Positions 26,795 through 36,334 of a DNA stretch of 64,000 nt are shown piece by piece. The position numbers and the translations under genes were made by a program. Within the stretch, counting starts at the first letter, position 1; each line of letters starts with the position of its first letter. A model generated the notes under the pieces. That model was not told where the DNA came from. It searched no databases and worked only from the letters and a program-made list of their open reading frames with translations. Source of the DNA: Truepera radiovictrix DSM 17093 (GTDB lineage: Bacteria > Deinococcota > Deinococci > Deinococcales > Trueperaceae); the NCBI RefSeq assembly GCF_000092425.1, contig NC_014221.1, positions 3,105,001 to 3,169,000 on the forward strand. The letters are read 5' to 3'.

Positions 26795-28876
26795 TTACTG
26801 GAGGGGCCGCAGCAGCTTCAAACCGGCGTCGGGGACGTTCAGGCTGCTGCTCTCGCTGCCGTACTCGGAGACGTACAGGTAGCCGTTGCGGAGGTCCTCG
26901 GCGAGGTCGAGCGGGTTCTGGAAGCTCCCCGAGGTGACGATCGGCTCAGCGCCGACGGGGTTGCCGAGGCTGTCGAGTTCGACCGCGAGCACGTCGTTAA
27001 AGTTGCTGTAGCGCGTCACCAGGAGCTGACCGCGCAGGGCGCCGCCGAAGGTGCTGCTGCGGTACTCGATAGCGCCGTTGGGTGAGACGTTGAGGCCGAA
27101 GTCGAAGGCCGCGCCGCGCCAGTTCGGGTCGGGCGACACCGAGCCGGGGTAGCCCTGAACGCGCGTCGAGTCGGTCGCCGTACCGCCGCCATTCATGATC
27201 CACTCGCAGCGCGTCGGGTTGGGATGACCGTAGTAGCTGTCCTCTTCGACGATAAAGAGGTAGTCGCTCTGCGTCTGGTTGATGCGCCAGCCGTCGGTTT
27301 GGTCGCTCGAGTAGGGCGCATTGACGTCCGACGGGTCGTCGAGCACGGGGCCGCTGTAGCCACCCTCAGGGCGGGTCGAGCAGTCGCCCAAGCTGGGATC
27401 GAAGCGCGGCACGTTGCCACCCGCCGCCGAACCGTTGGTGGGGACGTAGAGCCGGCCGTTAGAGTGCCACACGAGGTCATAAGCGTTGCGCAGCCCACGC
27501 CCGAAGATGGTCAGCGGCGCCCCCGGCGCGAACGGGTTGTACGAGCCGCCGTCTTCGGTCTGCACGTTTAGGGGCGGGCTGGTAATCTGCGAGACGTCGA
27601 CGCGCAAGGTAGCGGCGGTCAAGAGGCGCTCCGGACGGAAGCCCCACGGTGCGTCGGGGGCACCCATCGCCGTGTTGCTCCCCTGGTTGAAGTAGAGCAC
27701 GTTAGGTTCAGCGGGGTTAAAGGCGATCTTGTTGGTGACGTGGTCGCGGATCGAGCGGGGGAGGCCGATCACGTAGTCCTGTACGGCCTCGAGGTTAGGG
27801 CCGCTTAGACGCGTGATCTTACCGCTCCACTCCTCTTGCACGTTCGAAAAGCCGAAGTGCGTGTGGCTCACCCACAAGATGAGGTTGCTCGCGGTCGCGC
27901 TCGGATCAAAAGCGATGCCGATGGTGAGGCGCGGGCCACCCTCGGCCTGCTGGAGCGAGGTCAGGGTCTGCGGCGCGCCGAGGGTGCCGTCGCCGTTGAC
28001 GCTGTAGCGCAGGATGCGCCCGTCGACCGTCGAGGCGTAGAGGTTACCGTCGGGGCCGAAGGCGAGCGAGGTGTGGCGCTCGCCCCGCGTGGTCGGCAGG
28101 TCAATGATGTCGAAGCGCGGGGTGATCTGCGCGCCCCCCGCCCCCGTGGTAAAGGTCGCGCTGTAGGGCAGCAGGGCCGCACCGGAGACGTCGCGCACCC
28201 CGTCGACGGTAAAGGTGTACTCGGTGTTGGGGCTGAGCGGGCTGTTCGGCTGGAAGCTGATGACGTCGCCAGCGGCGGAGGTGTTGATCGACCCCTCGAC
28301 GCGCCGCTGCGTCCGCGTTTCGGTCAGGGTGACCGTCTCGTCGGTGAGGCTGTCGTTGGCGACCCCGCCGTTGGGCAAATAGAGGTCGGTGGCGATGCCG
28401 GTCGTTACCGGAACGTTCGTCTCGCCGTCGGCCGGGCGCGAACGCACCACTGACGGGGAGGCGTCGCCGGCGGTGGTAAAGGTGCTGCTATGCGCCCGGA
28501 ACGCCTGACCGCTCTCGTCTTGCACCGCGCTCGAGATCTCGAAGCGGTAGGTGGTGTTAAAGGCGAGCGCCTCACGCGGCGTCACGACGAGCGTCTCGCT
28601 CTCGTTAAGCACGCGAACCGTCACGGGGACGGGTTGCGAGTTGCTCTCGACGATGAGCCGCACGCTCTGCTCGCTCACCGTGGTGAGGTTGAGGTCGCCG
28701 CTCGGCAGGTTGAGCGCGACGTTGATGCTGGTGCCGACGGGGACGTTCGTCGCCCCGTCCGCGGGGGTGATCCGCGCCACCGACGGACCGCCGACGCTCG
28801 GTACGAAGGGGATGAGCTCGCACGCCGCGAGGCTCAAGGTGAGGAGGACGAAGAGCAGGGTTTGGGGTCGTTGCAT
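26795..28876 (-). CDS. Lipoprotein: two SbsA-type Ig domains plus a sugar-dehydrogenase-like beta-propeller
   Basis: 693 residues. The signal MQRPQTLLFVLLTLSLAAC ends in a lipobox. Two Ig-like (Big_5/SbsA) domains follow at about 30-130 and 135-245, each starting with a PADG-TNVPV motif. From about 255 it is a propeller with GSDH/NHL features: RHTSLAFGPDGNLYASTVDGRI, FGRGLRNAYDLVWHSNGRLY, VSPNGAIEYRSSTFGGALRG and NPLDLAEDLRNGYLYVSEYG. It is probably surface-anchored. Whether it oxidises sugars (PQQ-type) or only binds is unclear, as I cannot confirm the cofactor residues. SD CAGGAGT precedes the ATG. The next gene upstream shares the Ig module. Confidence 0.8.
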   Translation of the reverse strand: MQRPQTLLFVLLTLSLAACELIPFVPSVGGPSVARITPADGATNVPVGTSINVALNLPSGDLNLTTVSEQSVRLIVESNSQPVPVTVRVLNESETLVVTPREALAFNTTYRFEISSAVQDESGQAFRAHSSTFTTAGDASPSVVRSRPADGETNVPVTTGIATDLYLPNGGVANDSLTDETVTLTETRTQRRVEGSINTSAAGDVISFQPNSPLSPNTEYTFTVDGVRDVSGAALLPYSATFTTGAGGAQITPRFDIIDLPTTRGERHTSLAFGPDGNLYASTVDGRILRYSVNGDGTLGAPQTLTSLQQAEGGPRLTIGIAFDPSATASNLILWVSHTHFGFSNVQEEWSGKITRLSGPNLEAVQDYVIGLPRSIRDHVTNKIAFNPAEPNVLYFNQGSNTAMGAPDAPWGFRPERLLTAATLRVDVSQITSPPLNVQTEDGGSYNPFAPGAPLTIFGRGLRNAYDLVWHSNGRLYVPTNGSAAGGNVPRFDPSLGDCSTRPEGGYSGPVLDDPSDVNAPYSSDQTDGWRINQTQSDYLFIVEEDSYYGHPNPTRCEWIMNGGGTATDSTRVQGYPGSVSPDPNWRGAAFDFGLNVSPNGAIEYRSSTFGGALRGQLLVTRYSNFNDVLAVELDSLGNPVGAEPIVTSGSFQNPLDLAEDLRNGYLYVSEYGSESSSLNVPDAGLKLLRPLQ

Positions 28877-28900
28877 ACGGACTCCTGTAGGCGAGGACGT

Positions 28901-31270
28901 TTAGTTGACGGGTTCGATGTTCTCGATCAGGTACATGTTGTCGTTGTAGTCGCAGTTGGCCGTGTCCGTCGTCCCGCAGCCGTTCTCGACGAAGTCTTGC
29001 GCGGCGATGTAGGTGTTCGGAATCGGCTGACCGCTGCGGTCTTTGGCGGGCCAGAGGCGCAACCCCAGGTTGCCGTTGCCGCGCCCCAAGCTCGGGTTGG
29101 TGCTGTAACCCGCCGAGCGCATCTCGAAAGGCCCGGTCGGGGAGACGCTCATACCGGCGATCTCCTCGCCGCCCAGCGCGCGCGGGTAGATCGTCTGGCC
29201 GTCGAGCCGCTCGTGGCGGAACGAGGCGAACGGCGTCGAGGCGCCCTCGTAGAACATCTCAAAGGGGTAGGTTACGTTGCAGCACGAGTGAAAGGCAGCG
29301 ATCTGCGTGACCGTCACCGGGCCCGGCGTAGCCGCTCGCCAGTAGGCCGAGCGCACCTCGTCGCCGGCCAAGGGCGCGTCGGGCGCGGCGCTCGTGAGCC
29401 CCCCCTGACTGTCCGCCCCGACGTCGATGGGGTAGCCGAAAGCGTCGACGACGAGCCCCTCGAGGTAGACCTCGCGCCCCCCTTCGGGTGCGGGCATGTA
29501 GATCCCCGCGAGTTCCATCTCGGCCGTCGCGCCCCCGACCTGCGCGACGAAAGCCGCCTGCAACACCCCTTTACCGCCGAGCCCAACGGGCGCGAACTGC
29601 ACCGTCAGGTCGTACGTGCTGCCGGGGTCGAGGGTGAGGAAGGTCTCCCCGTTCGGGAAGATAAAGGCGCTCGGCTCGGTGGTGCTGACGCTCACCTGCA
29701 AAGGTGCGCCCCCGGTGTTGCGCAGCCGCACCGTACCGGTGTTGCGGGTGTTGAGTTCGAGCCACGGCTGCGCGGTGGGGTCGCAGGTCGGGTCCCTCTC
29801 CGGGTTGCAGAGGTTGCCGCTGGTGTCGCGGATGCTGTGGAGCACCAAGCGGTCGTCGAAGGGGAGCCCCAAGGGGTTGGTCACCTGCAACCCGTCGATA
29901 TCGGCGGTGCTAGCCGGCGCGACGTTGCGCACGAGCACCACCACGTCGTTGTAGTCAAAGCCTTGGCTAAACTCCTCGGTCGCGAGGACAAAGGCGTTCT
30001 CGACAGTTTCGCCGTTTTCCACGAGCGGGTAGGCGCGCACCTGCCGCGGCACCGCACCCTGGAAGGTGTTGAGGCGGTCCTCGGTGTAGACGTAGCGCTG
30101 GTTGAAAAAGCGGTTGGTCGGCCAGAACGAGTAGAAGCCGAAGGGCTCGCTGCTGGGGTCGAAGCGGATGAGCCCGCTCGCGTCCACAAGGTCGCTCTCG
30201 ATGTCGGGGGCGAGGCGCTGGGCGTTGAGCGCCGGCGCCTGCGGCACCGTAAAGAGCGCCTCGCGGGTGCCTACGCGCCCCGCTTCGTAGACGCCGAACT
30301 CGAGCACCGGATCGTTCGGCACCCCGAAGGCCGCGAGCACCTCGATGGTCACGGGTTCCGCGGGGTTGGCGCGCACCATCCGCTGCAAAGAGACCTCGTC
30401 GCCCAAAAGGTCGTTGTTGGGTTCGGTGACCAAAAAGGTGTCGCCTGGCGTCGCGTCGCCGGTGTCGATGTCAAAGCCGTAGGTGTCTAAAATCCACTGC
30501 AGCGAGGGCTCTTGGTTGCCGCCCTGACCGCGCACCCCGAGGCCGCCCAGGGGCACTTCGAGCCGCGGCGTCTGCGGGTCGCTACTCGCGACGACCAGCG
30601 TCGCCCGCTGCGGCCCGGGTGCGCTCGGCGTAAAGCGCAGCGAGAGGGTCGCGCTCTCGCCGGGGGCGAGCGTCGCCGGGGCGGGGGTCTCGAGGTCAAA
30701 GCGCGCCGCCCCCTCGCCCGTGATCGACACGTCGCTCAGGCTGATGGGGCTCGAGCCGTCGTTGCGCAGCGTTACGGTGCGGGTATCGCTGGCGGTCTCC
30801 CCGCCGGCGGTAAAGAGCACGCGCGCGGGCACTGCCTGAAAGGTCACGTCCGGGTTGGGCGACGCCCCCTGACCGGTGGTAAAGGTGCTCTGAAAGGGGG
30901 TAAAGGTCGCCCCCGTCTCCGTCGCCAAACCTTCGGTTACCGCAAAGCGGTAGGTCGTTTCGGGCGCGAGCGCCTCGGTGGGCCGCAGCACGAGCGTCGC
31001 GCCCTCTAACGTGCGGGTCGCGGCGACCGCGTTGCCGCTCCCGACGTCCGTCAGGCTCACCGTCTCGGCGCTTAGGGTCGTGAGGTCGATGCTCCCCGCG
31101 CTGTCGGGCACGCTGAGCTGCGCGCGCACCGCGGCGTTCGTCGGCACGTTCGTCGCCCCGTCGGCGGGGCTCACGCTGCTGACGCGGGGGGTCGCTGGGG
31201 TCGGGAAGAGGTTGCAGGCGCTCAGGGTGAACACGAGGCCGGCAAGGAGCGCAACACGGGTGCGCTGCAT
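28901..31270 (-). CDS. Large Ig-domain lipoprotein, function unknown
   Basis: 789 residues with signal MQRTRVALLAGLVFTLSAC and lipobox LSAC. A first Ig-like domain (about 30-135) is paralogous to that of its downstream neighbour and has the same PADGATNVPT motif. A second domain of the ASPM/SPD-2/Hydin type follows (VLFTAGGETASDTRTVTLRND, then FTPSAPGPQRATLVVASSDP). The centre carries sequence such as FDYNDVVVLVRN, and the end repeats a similar acidic motif, CDYNDNMYLIENIEPVN; both may be calcium-binding. A second Hydin-like segment lies at about 520-590. It is probably an extracellular adhesin or structural protein. It is 24 bases from the next gene and likely co-transcribed. Confidence 0.78.
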   Translation of the reverse strand: MQRTRVALLAGLVFTLSACNLFPTPATPRVSSVSPADGATNVPTNAAVRAQLSVPDSAGSIDLTTLSAETVSLTDVGSGNAVAATRTLEGATLVLRPTEALAPETTYRFAVTEGLATETGATFTPFQSTFTTGQGASPNPDVTFQAVPARVLFTAGGETASDTRTVTLRNDGSSPISLSDVSITGEGAARFDLETPAPATLAPGESATLSLRFTPSAPGPQRATLVVASSDPQTPRLEVPLGGLGVRGQGGNQEPSLQWILDTYGFDIDTGDATPGDTFLVTEPNNDLLGDEVSLQRMVRANPAEPVTIEVLAAFGVPNDPVLEFGVYEAGRVGTREALFTVPQAPALNAQRLAPDIESDLVDASGLIRFDPSSEPFGFYSFWPTNRFFNQRYVYTEDRLNTFQGAVPRQVRAYPLVENGETVENAFVLATEEFSQGFDYNDVVVLVRNVAPASTADIDGLQVTNPLGLPFDDRLVLHSIRDTSGNLCNPERDPTCDPTAQPWLELNTRNTGTVRLRNTGGAPLQVSVSTTEPSAFIFPNGETFLTLDPGSTYDLTVQFAPVGLGGKGVLQAAFVAQVGGATAEMELAGIYMPAPEGGREVYLEGLVVDAFGYPIDVGADSQGGLTSAAPDAPLAGDEVRSAYWRAATPGPVTVTQIAAFHSCCNVTYPFEMFYEGASTPFASFRHERLDGQTIYPRALGGEEIAGMSVSPTGPFEMRSAGYSTNPSLGRGNGNLGLRLWPAKDRSGQPIPNTYIAAQDFVENGCGTTDTANCDYNDNMYLIENIEPVN

Positions 31271-31752
31271 CAGGTCGCCGACCCGAACGCACCCGTCGCC
31301 CGTGAAGGCGTGGGGGGGAAACCGTAAACCGTGACCATCTCGTTAACCTCCGTCTGGGGGCGTGCTCGGGGTAGCGCGGGCGACGATGACGCAGCAGCGC
31401 CCCCACCCCCTAACCCTACCGCGCCTAGGCGACGGGCTGCGGCGAGCGTGCCCGGTCCACCTGCGCCGATGGGCGCCGCAAGCGTTTCGCCCCATCTTAA
31501 GAGCGTGCGCCGCGGCGCGGGCGTGCGAGCGTTACACCCGAGCAGCCCCGCTGCCCCTTGGTGCGCTTGCAGCCGTTCTCGGGGTGCGCCGAGACGGGCG
31601 TGCCGCCCTCACCTGCTCCAAGCACCGCGCTAGCCCAGCGTACCGCACCCTTCTTAAGGGCACCTTAACAGCTCGAGCACAGCGCATAGAGGGGCGGTTG
31701 TCCCACAAGGCGCCCCAGTGGCCTTTTTAACGCGTTTAACGCACGGTCTGGG
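31271..31752. other. 482-bp intergenic region
   Basis: This separates the start of the lipoprotein gene from the end of the deacetylase gene. A 100-codon plus-strand frame here has no SD, no -10 box and biased composition, and is not called. It contains a hairpin at 31691-31716 (GGGGCGG-TTGT against ACAA-GGCGCCCC, one bulge) with a T-run at 31723-31727 on the plus strand, though no plus gene precedes it. Confidence 0.45.
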
Positions 31753-32955
31753 TCAGGTGGGGCGCCCGAAACGCTCGCGCCAAATGGGTTCTAGCGTGGC
31801 GAGCAGCCGTTTGGCGCTTAAGCGGTTGGCGGCAGCGATCGCGCCGCGACGCGGTGAGGGCGGCCAAGGGGCGTCGGCGAAGCTTAGGGGCAGCTCCGCG
31901 CGCGCTTCGGCGGCGAGCGCGTCCTGCCAACGCGCGCGCCAGGCTTCGGGTACGACCTGCGGCAAGGGCTTGTCGCTCAGCACCGCCCAGAGGAGCGCCC
32001 AGAGCCGCGGCACGGTGCGGTAGGGGTCGTAGCCGCCGCCGCCGGTCGCCACCAATCGCCCTTCGCAGAAGCGCTCCGCGAGCCGCACCACGCGGCGGTA
32101 GCTCTCAGCGATCCCCTGGACGCTCAGGTTGAGGTCGGCTAAGGGGTCGAAGCGGTGCATGTCGGCGCCCGCTTGGAGCACGATGAGGTCGGGGTGAAAG
32201 GCCGCTAGGGCGGTCGGTACGACGGCGTCGAAGACCTCCAGGTAGGACTCATCCTCGGTAAAGGGCTCGAGGGGCACGTTGACCGACAGGCCGCGGCCCG
32301 GCCCCCGCCCGACCTCGAAGGTGTGCCCCGTACCGGGGAAGAGGTAGCGCCCCGACTCGTGCAGGCTGATGGTCATGACCTCGGCCGACTCGTAAAACAG
32401 CCACTGCACGCCGTCGCCGTGGTGCGCGTCGAGGTCGATGTAGGCGACCCGCGCGCCGAAGCGCGCCGTGGCCTCCAGGATCGCGAGCGCGACGTCGTTG
32501 TAGGTGCAAAACCCCGACATCTGACCCGCCTGAGCGTGGTGAAGCCCCCCGGAAAGGCTGAGCGCGCGCCGCGCGCGGCCCGCCGCCACGAGCTCGACGG
32601 CCGTTTGGGTCGCCCCGCAGACCGTCAAGATGGCCTCATGCATCCCCGGGAAGATGGGGTTGTCGGCGGTCCCGAGCCCGTAGGCCACCGCCTCCGCGAG
32701 GGGCTCGCCGCGCGACACGCGTTTTACGGCGTCCACGTAGTCGGGGGTGTGCAGCTTAAGGAGCTGCGCCTCCTCGAGAGGGCGCGGGGCGACCTCGTGC
32801 GCCGCCCCCAGAAGGCCGCAGCTCTGCAGCAGGCTGCGGGTCAGCTCGAGCCGCAGCGGTTTAAAGGGGTGCGTGTCGGAGAGGCGGTAGCGGCTGAGCT
32901 CGGGGCTGTAGACGAAGACGACGTCGGCTATGGGCGCGCTCGGCGTGGGGCTCAT
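31753..32955 (-). CDS. acuC: AcuC/histone-deacetylase family protein
   Basis: 400 residues, class I/II deacetylase fold. Zn-site and catalytic motifs are all visible: SLSGGLHHAQAGQMSGFCTYNDVA with the tandem His, ARVAYIDLDAHHGDGVQWLF with Asp-X-His, and LQAGADMHRFDPLADLNLS with the second Asp; the catalytic-loop GGGGYDP is also present. AcuC proteins remove acetyl groups from lysines, in Bacillus from acetyl-CoA synthetase. Its start overlaps the stop of the upstream P-loop/TPR gene by ATGA, so the two are co-translated and may act together. Confidence 0.9.
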   Translation of the reverse strand: MSPTPSAPIADVVFVYSPELSRYRLSDTHPFKPLRLELTRSLLQSCGLLGAAHEVAPRPLEEAQLLKLHTPDYVDAVKRVSRGEPLAEAVAYGLGTADNPIFPGMHEAILTVCGATQTAVELVAAGRARRALSLSGGLHHAQAGQMSGFCTYNDVALAILEATARFGARVAYIDLDAHHGDGVQWLFYESAEVMTISLHESGRYLFPGTGHTFEVGRGPGRGLSVNVPLEPFTEDESYLEVFDAVVPTALAAFHPDLIVLQAGADMHRFDPLADLNLSVQGIAESYRRVVRLAERFCEGRLVATGGGGYDPYRTVPRLWALLWAVLSDKPLPQVVPEAWRARWQDALAAEARAELPLSFADAPWPPSPRRGAIAAANRLSAKRLLATLEPIWRERFGRPT

Positions 32956-35900
32956 GAGGCGAACGGCTCCGCCGCGGTGGCGGGCAGCTGCGCCTCACCG
33001 CGCCCGCTTTCCTCGTCGGCGTCCGCCCCCCGGTGGCGGGCGCGCCACTGCAGCACGAGCGCGTCCGAGAGGCGCAACCCGCTCGGGTCGGCGAGCGGCC
33101 CGAGCACCGCCTCGAGCTGCGCCCGCCACCGCGGCGGGTCGGCCTCGGCGAGTTCGCCGACAAACCGCAGCAACCCCTCGTGATAGGGGGCGAGCAGGGG
33201 GTCGCGCAAGGCCTCCGCGAGCGTCTCCCCGAGGGGGGGGCGCTCGCCCGAACGCCAACGCCCGAGGAGCGAGAGCGCGAGCAGCCAGGCGCGCACCCCC
33301 CCGTCCCCCTCCTCCGGCGGCGCCGCTTTGGGGAGCGCCTCCCACGCCTTGACGAGCACCCCCCCGAGCTGCCCTGCGGGGTCGCCCGCACGCAGCAGCG
33401 CCGCCGCGAGGTGGGCGTGGGTCAGCGCCGTCTGGTAGGGGTAACGCGCCTGTGCGGCGGCCGCCGCCGCGGCCTCGAGCGCCGTTTCGGGGGGGTCGAA
33501 AAGGCTGCTGACGAGTTTTTCTTGCAGGTGCAGCGGCCGGTAGCGGCTACCGGCCGCGGCGAGCGCGAGGCGCACCCGCTTTAAAAGCTCGCGCGCGTGC
33601 TGCAGGTCGGGGTGGGTGCGGTCCTGGGGCAGGGCCTCGCCGGTAAAGTAGGCAAGGGGCGGCAGAAAGGGGAGCCGGTAGGGCGTTTTAAGGGCGCGGC
33701 AGCCGTAGGCGAGCGCGAGGCGCAGGGTGCTGCGCAGCACGCGGAAGCTCGAGTCGACCCCGAAGTGCGCGCCGTAGGCGGAAAACGCCGCCGCGCACTC
33801 GCCGAAGTCGAACACCGCCCCCTCGAAGTCGCCCTGCGCGAGCCGGTTTAGGGCCGCTTCGTCGCGCACCTTGAGGTGCTCTAAACTGAGGCGCGGCGAC
33901 GCCTCCTCGGGGGGCCCCAAGACCGCCCGCGCCGCCGCGAAGTCCGCCTCGGCGGATCCGTAAGCGCCGCGCCGGCGCCCCAGCGTCCCGCGCCGCGCGA
34001 GGTAGCGCGCCCGCTCCGCCGCCGGCGCTTCACCGCGGTAGGAGAGCCTGACCGCCTCGTCGAGCGCCCCTTGCGCCTCGGCAAAGCGCCCGAGCGCGAG
34101 CTGGACGTCGCCGCGCTGAAAGGCGAGGCGCGCGCGCAGCAGGTCGTCGTCGGTTACAGCGCGCGCAAAGTGCGCCAGCGCCCCCTCGAGGTCGCCCTGG
34201 TCCTTGGCCACCAGCCCCGACCCGATTGCGACCTTGACGCTGAGGAGCTTCGGCCTCTCACCGGTGCAGCCGAGCGCCTCCAAAACCTCGGCGCTCTGGC
34301 GGGTGAGCTGCGCCGCCTCGCCCAGGTGCGAGCGCCAACGGGCAATACTCGCTCGAACGAGGAGCGCTTCGGCGCGCAGCACGGGGTCGGTGATGTGCGA
34401 CCAGGTGCTTACGAGCGTCTCCGCGCGCTCAAAAGCCCCCTGCATCACGGCGCTCTCCGCCCGCTTGAGCGCCGTCCAAGCGCGCCGGTCGGGGTCGTCC
34501 GAGGCCGCCAGCAGGTCGAGCGCGCGCACCACGTCGGGGTGATCGACGCTGCCCAACTTTAAATAGTGCGAGGCGACAACAAACGCGACCGCCTCGAGCG
34601 TCTTCGGGTCGCTACCCAGCTCGCTCTGGGCCACCCCCCACACCCGCTGGATGAGCGACTGCGGCACCGCCGCCGCGCGCGCCCACGCGACGAGCGCGTC
34701 CCAGGCGCGCGCGGCGAAGAGGTGGTGCAGGTAGCGCGTCGCCGCCTCGCTGCGCGGCGCGGCGTGCGCGGCGGCCTCGTAGAACTGGGCGGCGCGGCGG
34801 CTGAGCGCCCGGAAGCGCTCCGGGTCGTGCGCCTGCAAGCGCGCGCGCAGCGCCCGCGACAGCTGCCGCGAAAAGGAGCGCAGGAGGTGCGCGTCACCCG
34901 GTACGGGGTCTAAAAAGGCGGCCTCGAGCGCGTTGAGGTCGGCGGGTTCGGCGGTGCGCAGCGCGCTTAGAGCGTCCCTTTCAAAGGTCGGGAACTCGGG
35001 GAGCGAGAGCACCGCCAGAGCGCCCAAAAAGTCGCGCAGGCGCGCGTCGCCCGAGTGCAGCGCGAGTTGGCTAAGCCCCTCGACGTGTTTGCTGCTCGCG
35101 CCCCCTTCGGGGAGCGGTTCACGCGCTTCGGCTAGGAGCGTGAGCGTGCGCAGGTCCTCAAACGAGCGCCGCGCCCGCGCCACCAGCGCCTCCTGCTGCT
35201 CCGCCGAGAGGTGCGGCACGCGCGCCTTGACGAAGCGGCGCGCCTCGTTGGCGGTCGGCGGGCTCAGCTTCACGGGCCCCTCGAAAGCGCCCGTGCGGCC
35301 GGTGAGCGACAGCGGCAGCTCGCTCATGCTAACAAGGAGCGCGACGTTAAGGCGGCTAAGGGGCTCGATCAGCGTGATCCAGAGCCACTCGGTGACGCTC
35401 ACGCGCGGCACCTCGGGGGTGCTGAGCCTGAGCGGCACGTTGCCGAGCACGTCTTGGCTGGGGAGCGACTGGGAGATGTGCAGCAGGAGCGCGAGCGGGG
35501 TTTCAAGGCTGCGCACCCGCTCGATGATGACCCGCGCGACGTCGGCTTGGGCGTCGGCCTGCACCGAAAAGGCCCCCGCCGCGCCGATCCTCACGAGCCG
35601 CGACTCGAAGACCTCGGCCGGCACCCCCAGAGCGAGCGCGAGCCGCGAGAGCGACGCCGCCAGGTCTTGCGACGAGAACTCCTGCCGCACGAGCTTTAAG
35701 GGCGCTCTGGGGGGCAGCTCGAGCGCCTGCTGGATGTAGTCGGTAAGGAGCGTTTTGCCCGACCCCGGCCGCCCGATGATGAGCAGTTTGGGTGCCCCCC
35801 CCTGCCGCACGCTGCTGACAAACGCTTGGTAGGCGCGCCGCTTTTCGCGCCCCAAGAGCTGCATGACCTCCTGGTCACCTTCGCTAGGGGCCGCGAGCAG

Positions 35901-36182
35901 CACCTCGAGCTCCGGTACGCGCAGGGGCGGCCGGCCGGTGCTCTCCCACAGCTCGCTGAGGAGGCTGTAGAGCACCCTTTTGTCCGAAAGCTTGCCCTTG
36001 TCGCGGTAGATGATGTTACGGACGACGTTCGGGTTGGCGCCGCGTTCGGCCATCCCTTTGCGCAGCCAGTTGATGGAACCCAAAACCCCCGTCTCGTCGC
36101 GCCGGTTCCCGAGCGCCCGCCGCACCTCCTCGAAGATGCGCCGCCAGGGGTTCCCTTCACCTGCTGTTGTTGGCACGCCCAC
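32952..36182 (-). CDS. STAND-like P-loop NTPase with TPR array
   Basis: 1076 residues, soluble. Residues 1-110 form a helical, HTH-like domain (ANPNVVRNIIYRDKGKLSDK). Walker A is IIGRPGSGKTLL at 137-144. The expected Walker B strand (PLALLLHISQS) lacks an obvious acidic pair, so hydrolysis may be weak or the acid lies elsewhere. Residues about 330-470 look like a winged-helix/helical ATPase lid, and about 470-1000 is all-helical with TPR-like pairs (ALAHFARAVTDDDLLRARLAFQ, RFAEAQGALDEAVRLS). This order matches signal-transducing STAND ATPases such as MalT relatives. It has a well-formed leaderless promoter and overlaps acuC by 4 bases. The ligand and output are unknown. Confidence 0.7.
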   Translation of the reverse strand: MGVPTTAGEGNPWRRIFEEVRRALGNRRDETGVLGSINWLRKGMAERGANPNVVRNIIYRDKGKLSDKRVLYSLLSELWESTGRPPLRVPELEVLLAAPSEGDQEVMQLLGREKRRAYQAFVSSVRQGGAPKLLIIGRPGSGKTLLTDYIQQALELPPRAPLKLVRQEFSSQDLAASLSRLALALGVPAEVFESRLVRIGAAGAFSVQADAQADVARVIIERVRSLETPLALLLHISQSLPSQDVLGNVPLRLSTPEVPRVSVTEWLWITLIEPLSRLNVALLVSMSELPLSLTGRTGAFEGPVKLSPPTANEARRFVKARVPHLSAEQQEALVARARRSFEDLRTLTLLAEAREPLPEGGASSKHVEGLSQLALHSGDARLRDFLGALAVLSLPEFPTFERDALSALRTAEPADLNALEAAFLDPVPGDAHLLRSFSRQLSRALRARLQAHDPERFRALSRRAAQFYEAAAHAAPRSEAATRYLHHLFAARAWDALVAWARAAAVPQSLIQRVWGVAQSELGSDPKTLEAVAFVVASHYLKLGSVDHPDVVRALDLLAASDDPDRRAWTALKRAESAVMQGAFERAETLVSTWSHITDPVLRAEALLVRASIARWRSHLGEAAQLTRQSAEVLEALGCTGERPKLLSVKVAIGSGLVAKDQGDLEGALAHFARAVTDDDLLRARLAFQRGDVQLALGRFAEAQGALDEAVRLSYRGEAPAAERARYLARRGTLGRRRGAYGSAEADFAAARAVLGPPEEASPRLSLEHLKVRDEAALNRLAQGDFEGAVFDFGECAAAFSAYGAHFGVDSSFRVLRSTLRLALAYGCRALKTPYRLPFLPPLAYFTGEALPQDRTHPDLQHARELLKRVRLALAAAGSRYRPLHLQEKLVSSLFDPPETALEAAAAAAAQARYPYQTALTHAHLAAALLRAGDPAGQLGGVLVKAWEALPKAAPPEEGDGGVRAWLLALSLLGRWRSGERPPLGETLAEALRDPLLAPYHEGLLRFVGELAEADPPRWRAQLEAVLGPLADPSGLRLSDALVLQWRARHRGADADEESGRGEAQLPATAAEPFAS

Positions 36183-36188
36183 GCTGCT

Positions 36189-36217
36189 ATTCTATGATGA
36201 AAGGTAAACAGGTACAA
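36189..36217 (-). promoter_or_regulatory. Leaderless promoter of the STAND-like gene
   Basis: Minus strand: TTGTAC, a 17-base spacer, TAGAAT, then 6 bases to GTG 36182. It is the best-formed promoter in the window. Confidence 0.8.
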
Positions 36218-36269
36218 CGCACCGGCGTTCACCGGGCTCTCATGGTTTATTCAACCTCGGCGACCGGGG

Positions 36270-36275
36270 TAGAAT
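36270..36275 (+). promoter_or_regulatory. -10 box for the divergent conserved gene
   Basis: TAGAAT about 60 bases before GTG 36335; the -35 (TTTATT) is weak. Divergent from the promoter at 36189-36217, 53 bases away. Confidence 0.45.
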
Positions 36276-36334
36276 CGACCTGACGCGTCCTCGAATCTTG
36301 TCTTGTCACCTGAGCCGCTAGGTGCGCGTGGGGG

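Noticed and set aside
28490-30490. 666-codon plus-strand frame antisense to the two lipoproteins
   Set aside because: The minus-strand genes have signal peptides and domains. The antisense frame has none and is the usual by-product of third-position GC bias.
31331-31633. 100-codon gene in the 482-bp intergenic region
   Set aside because: No SD or leaderless box, and its composition is that of non-coding GC-rich DNA.
31691-31716. Terminator of acuC
   Set aside because: The hairpin is followed by a T-run only on the plus strand, but acuC is on the minus strand.
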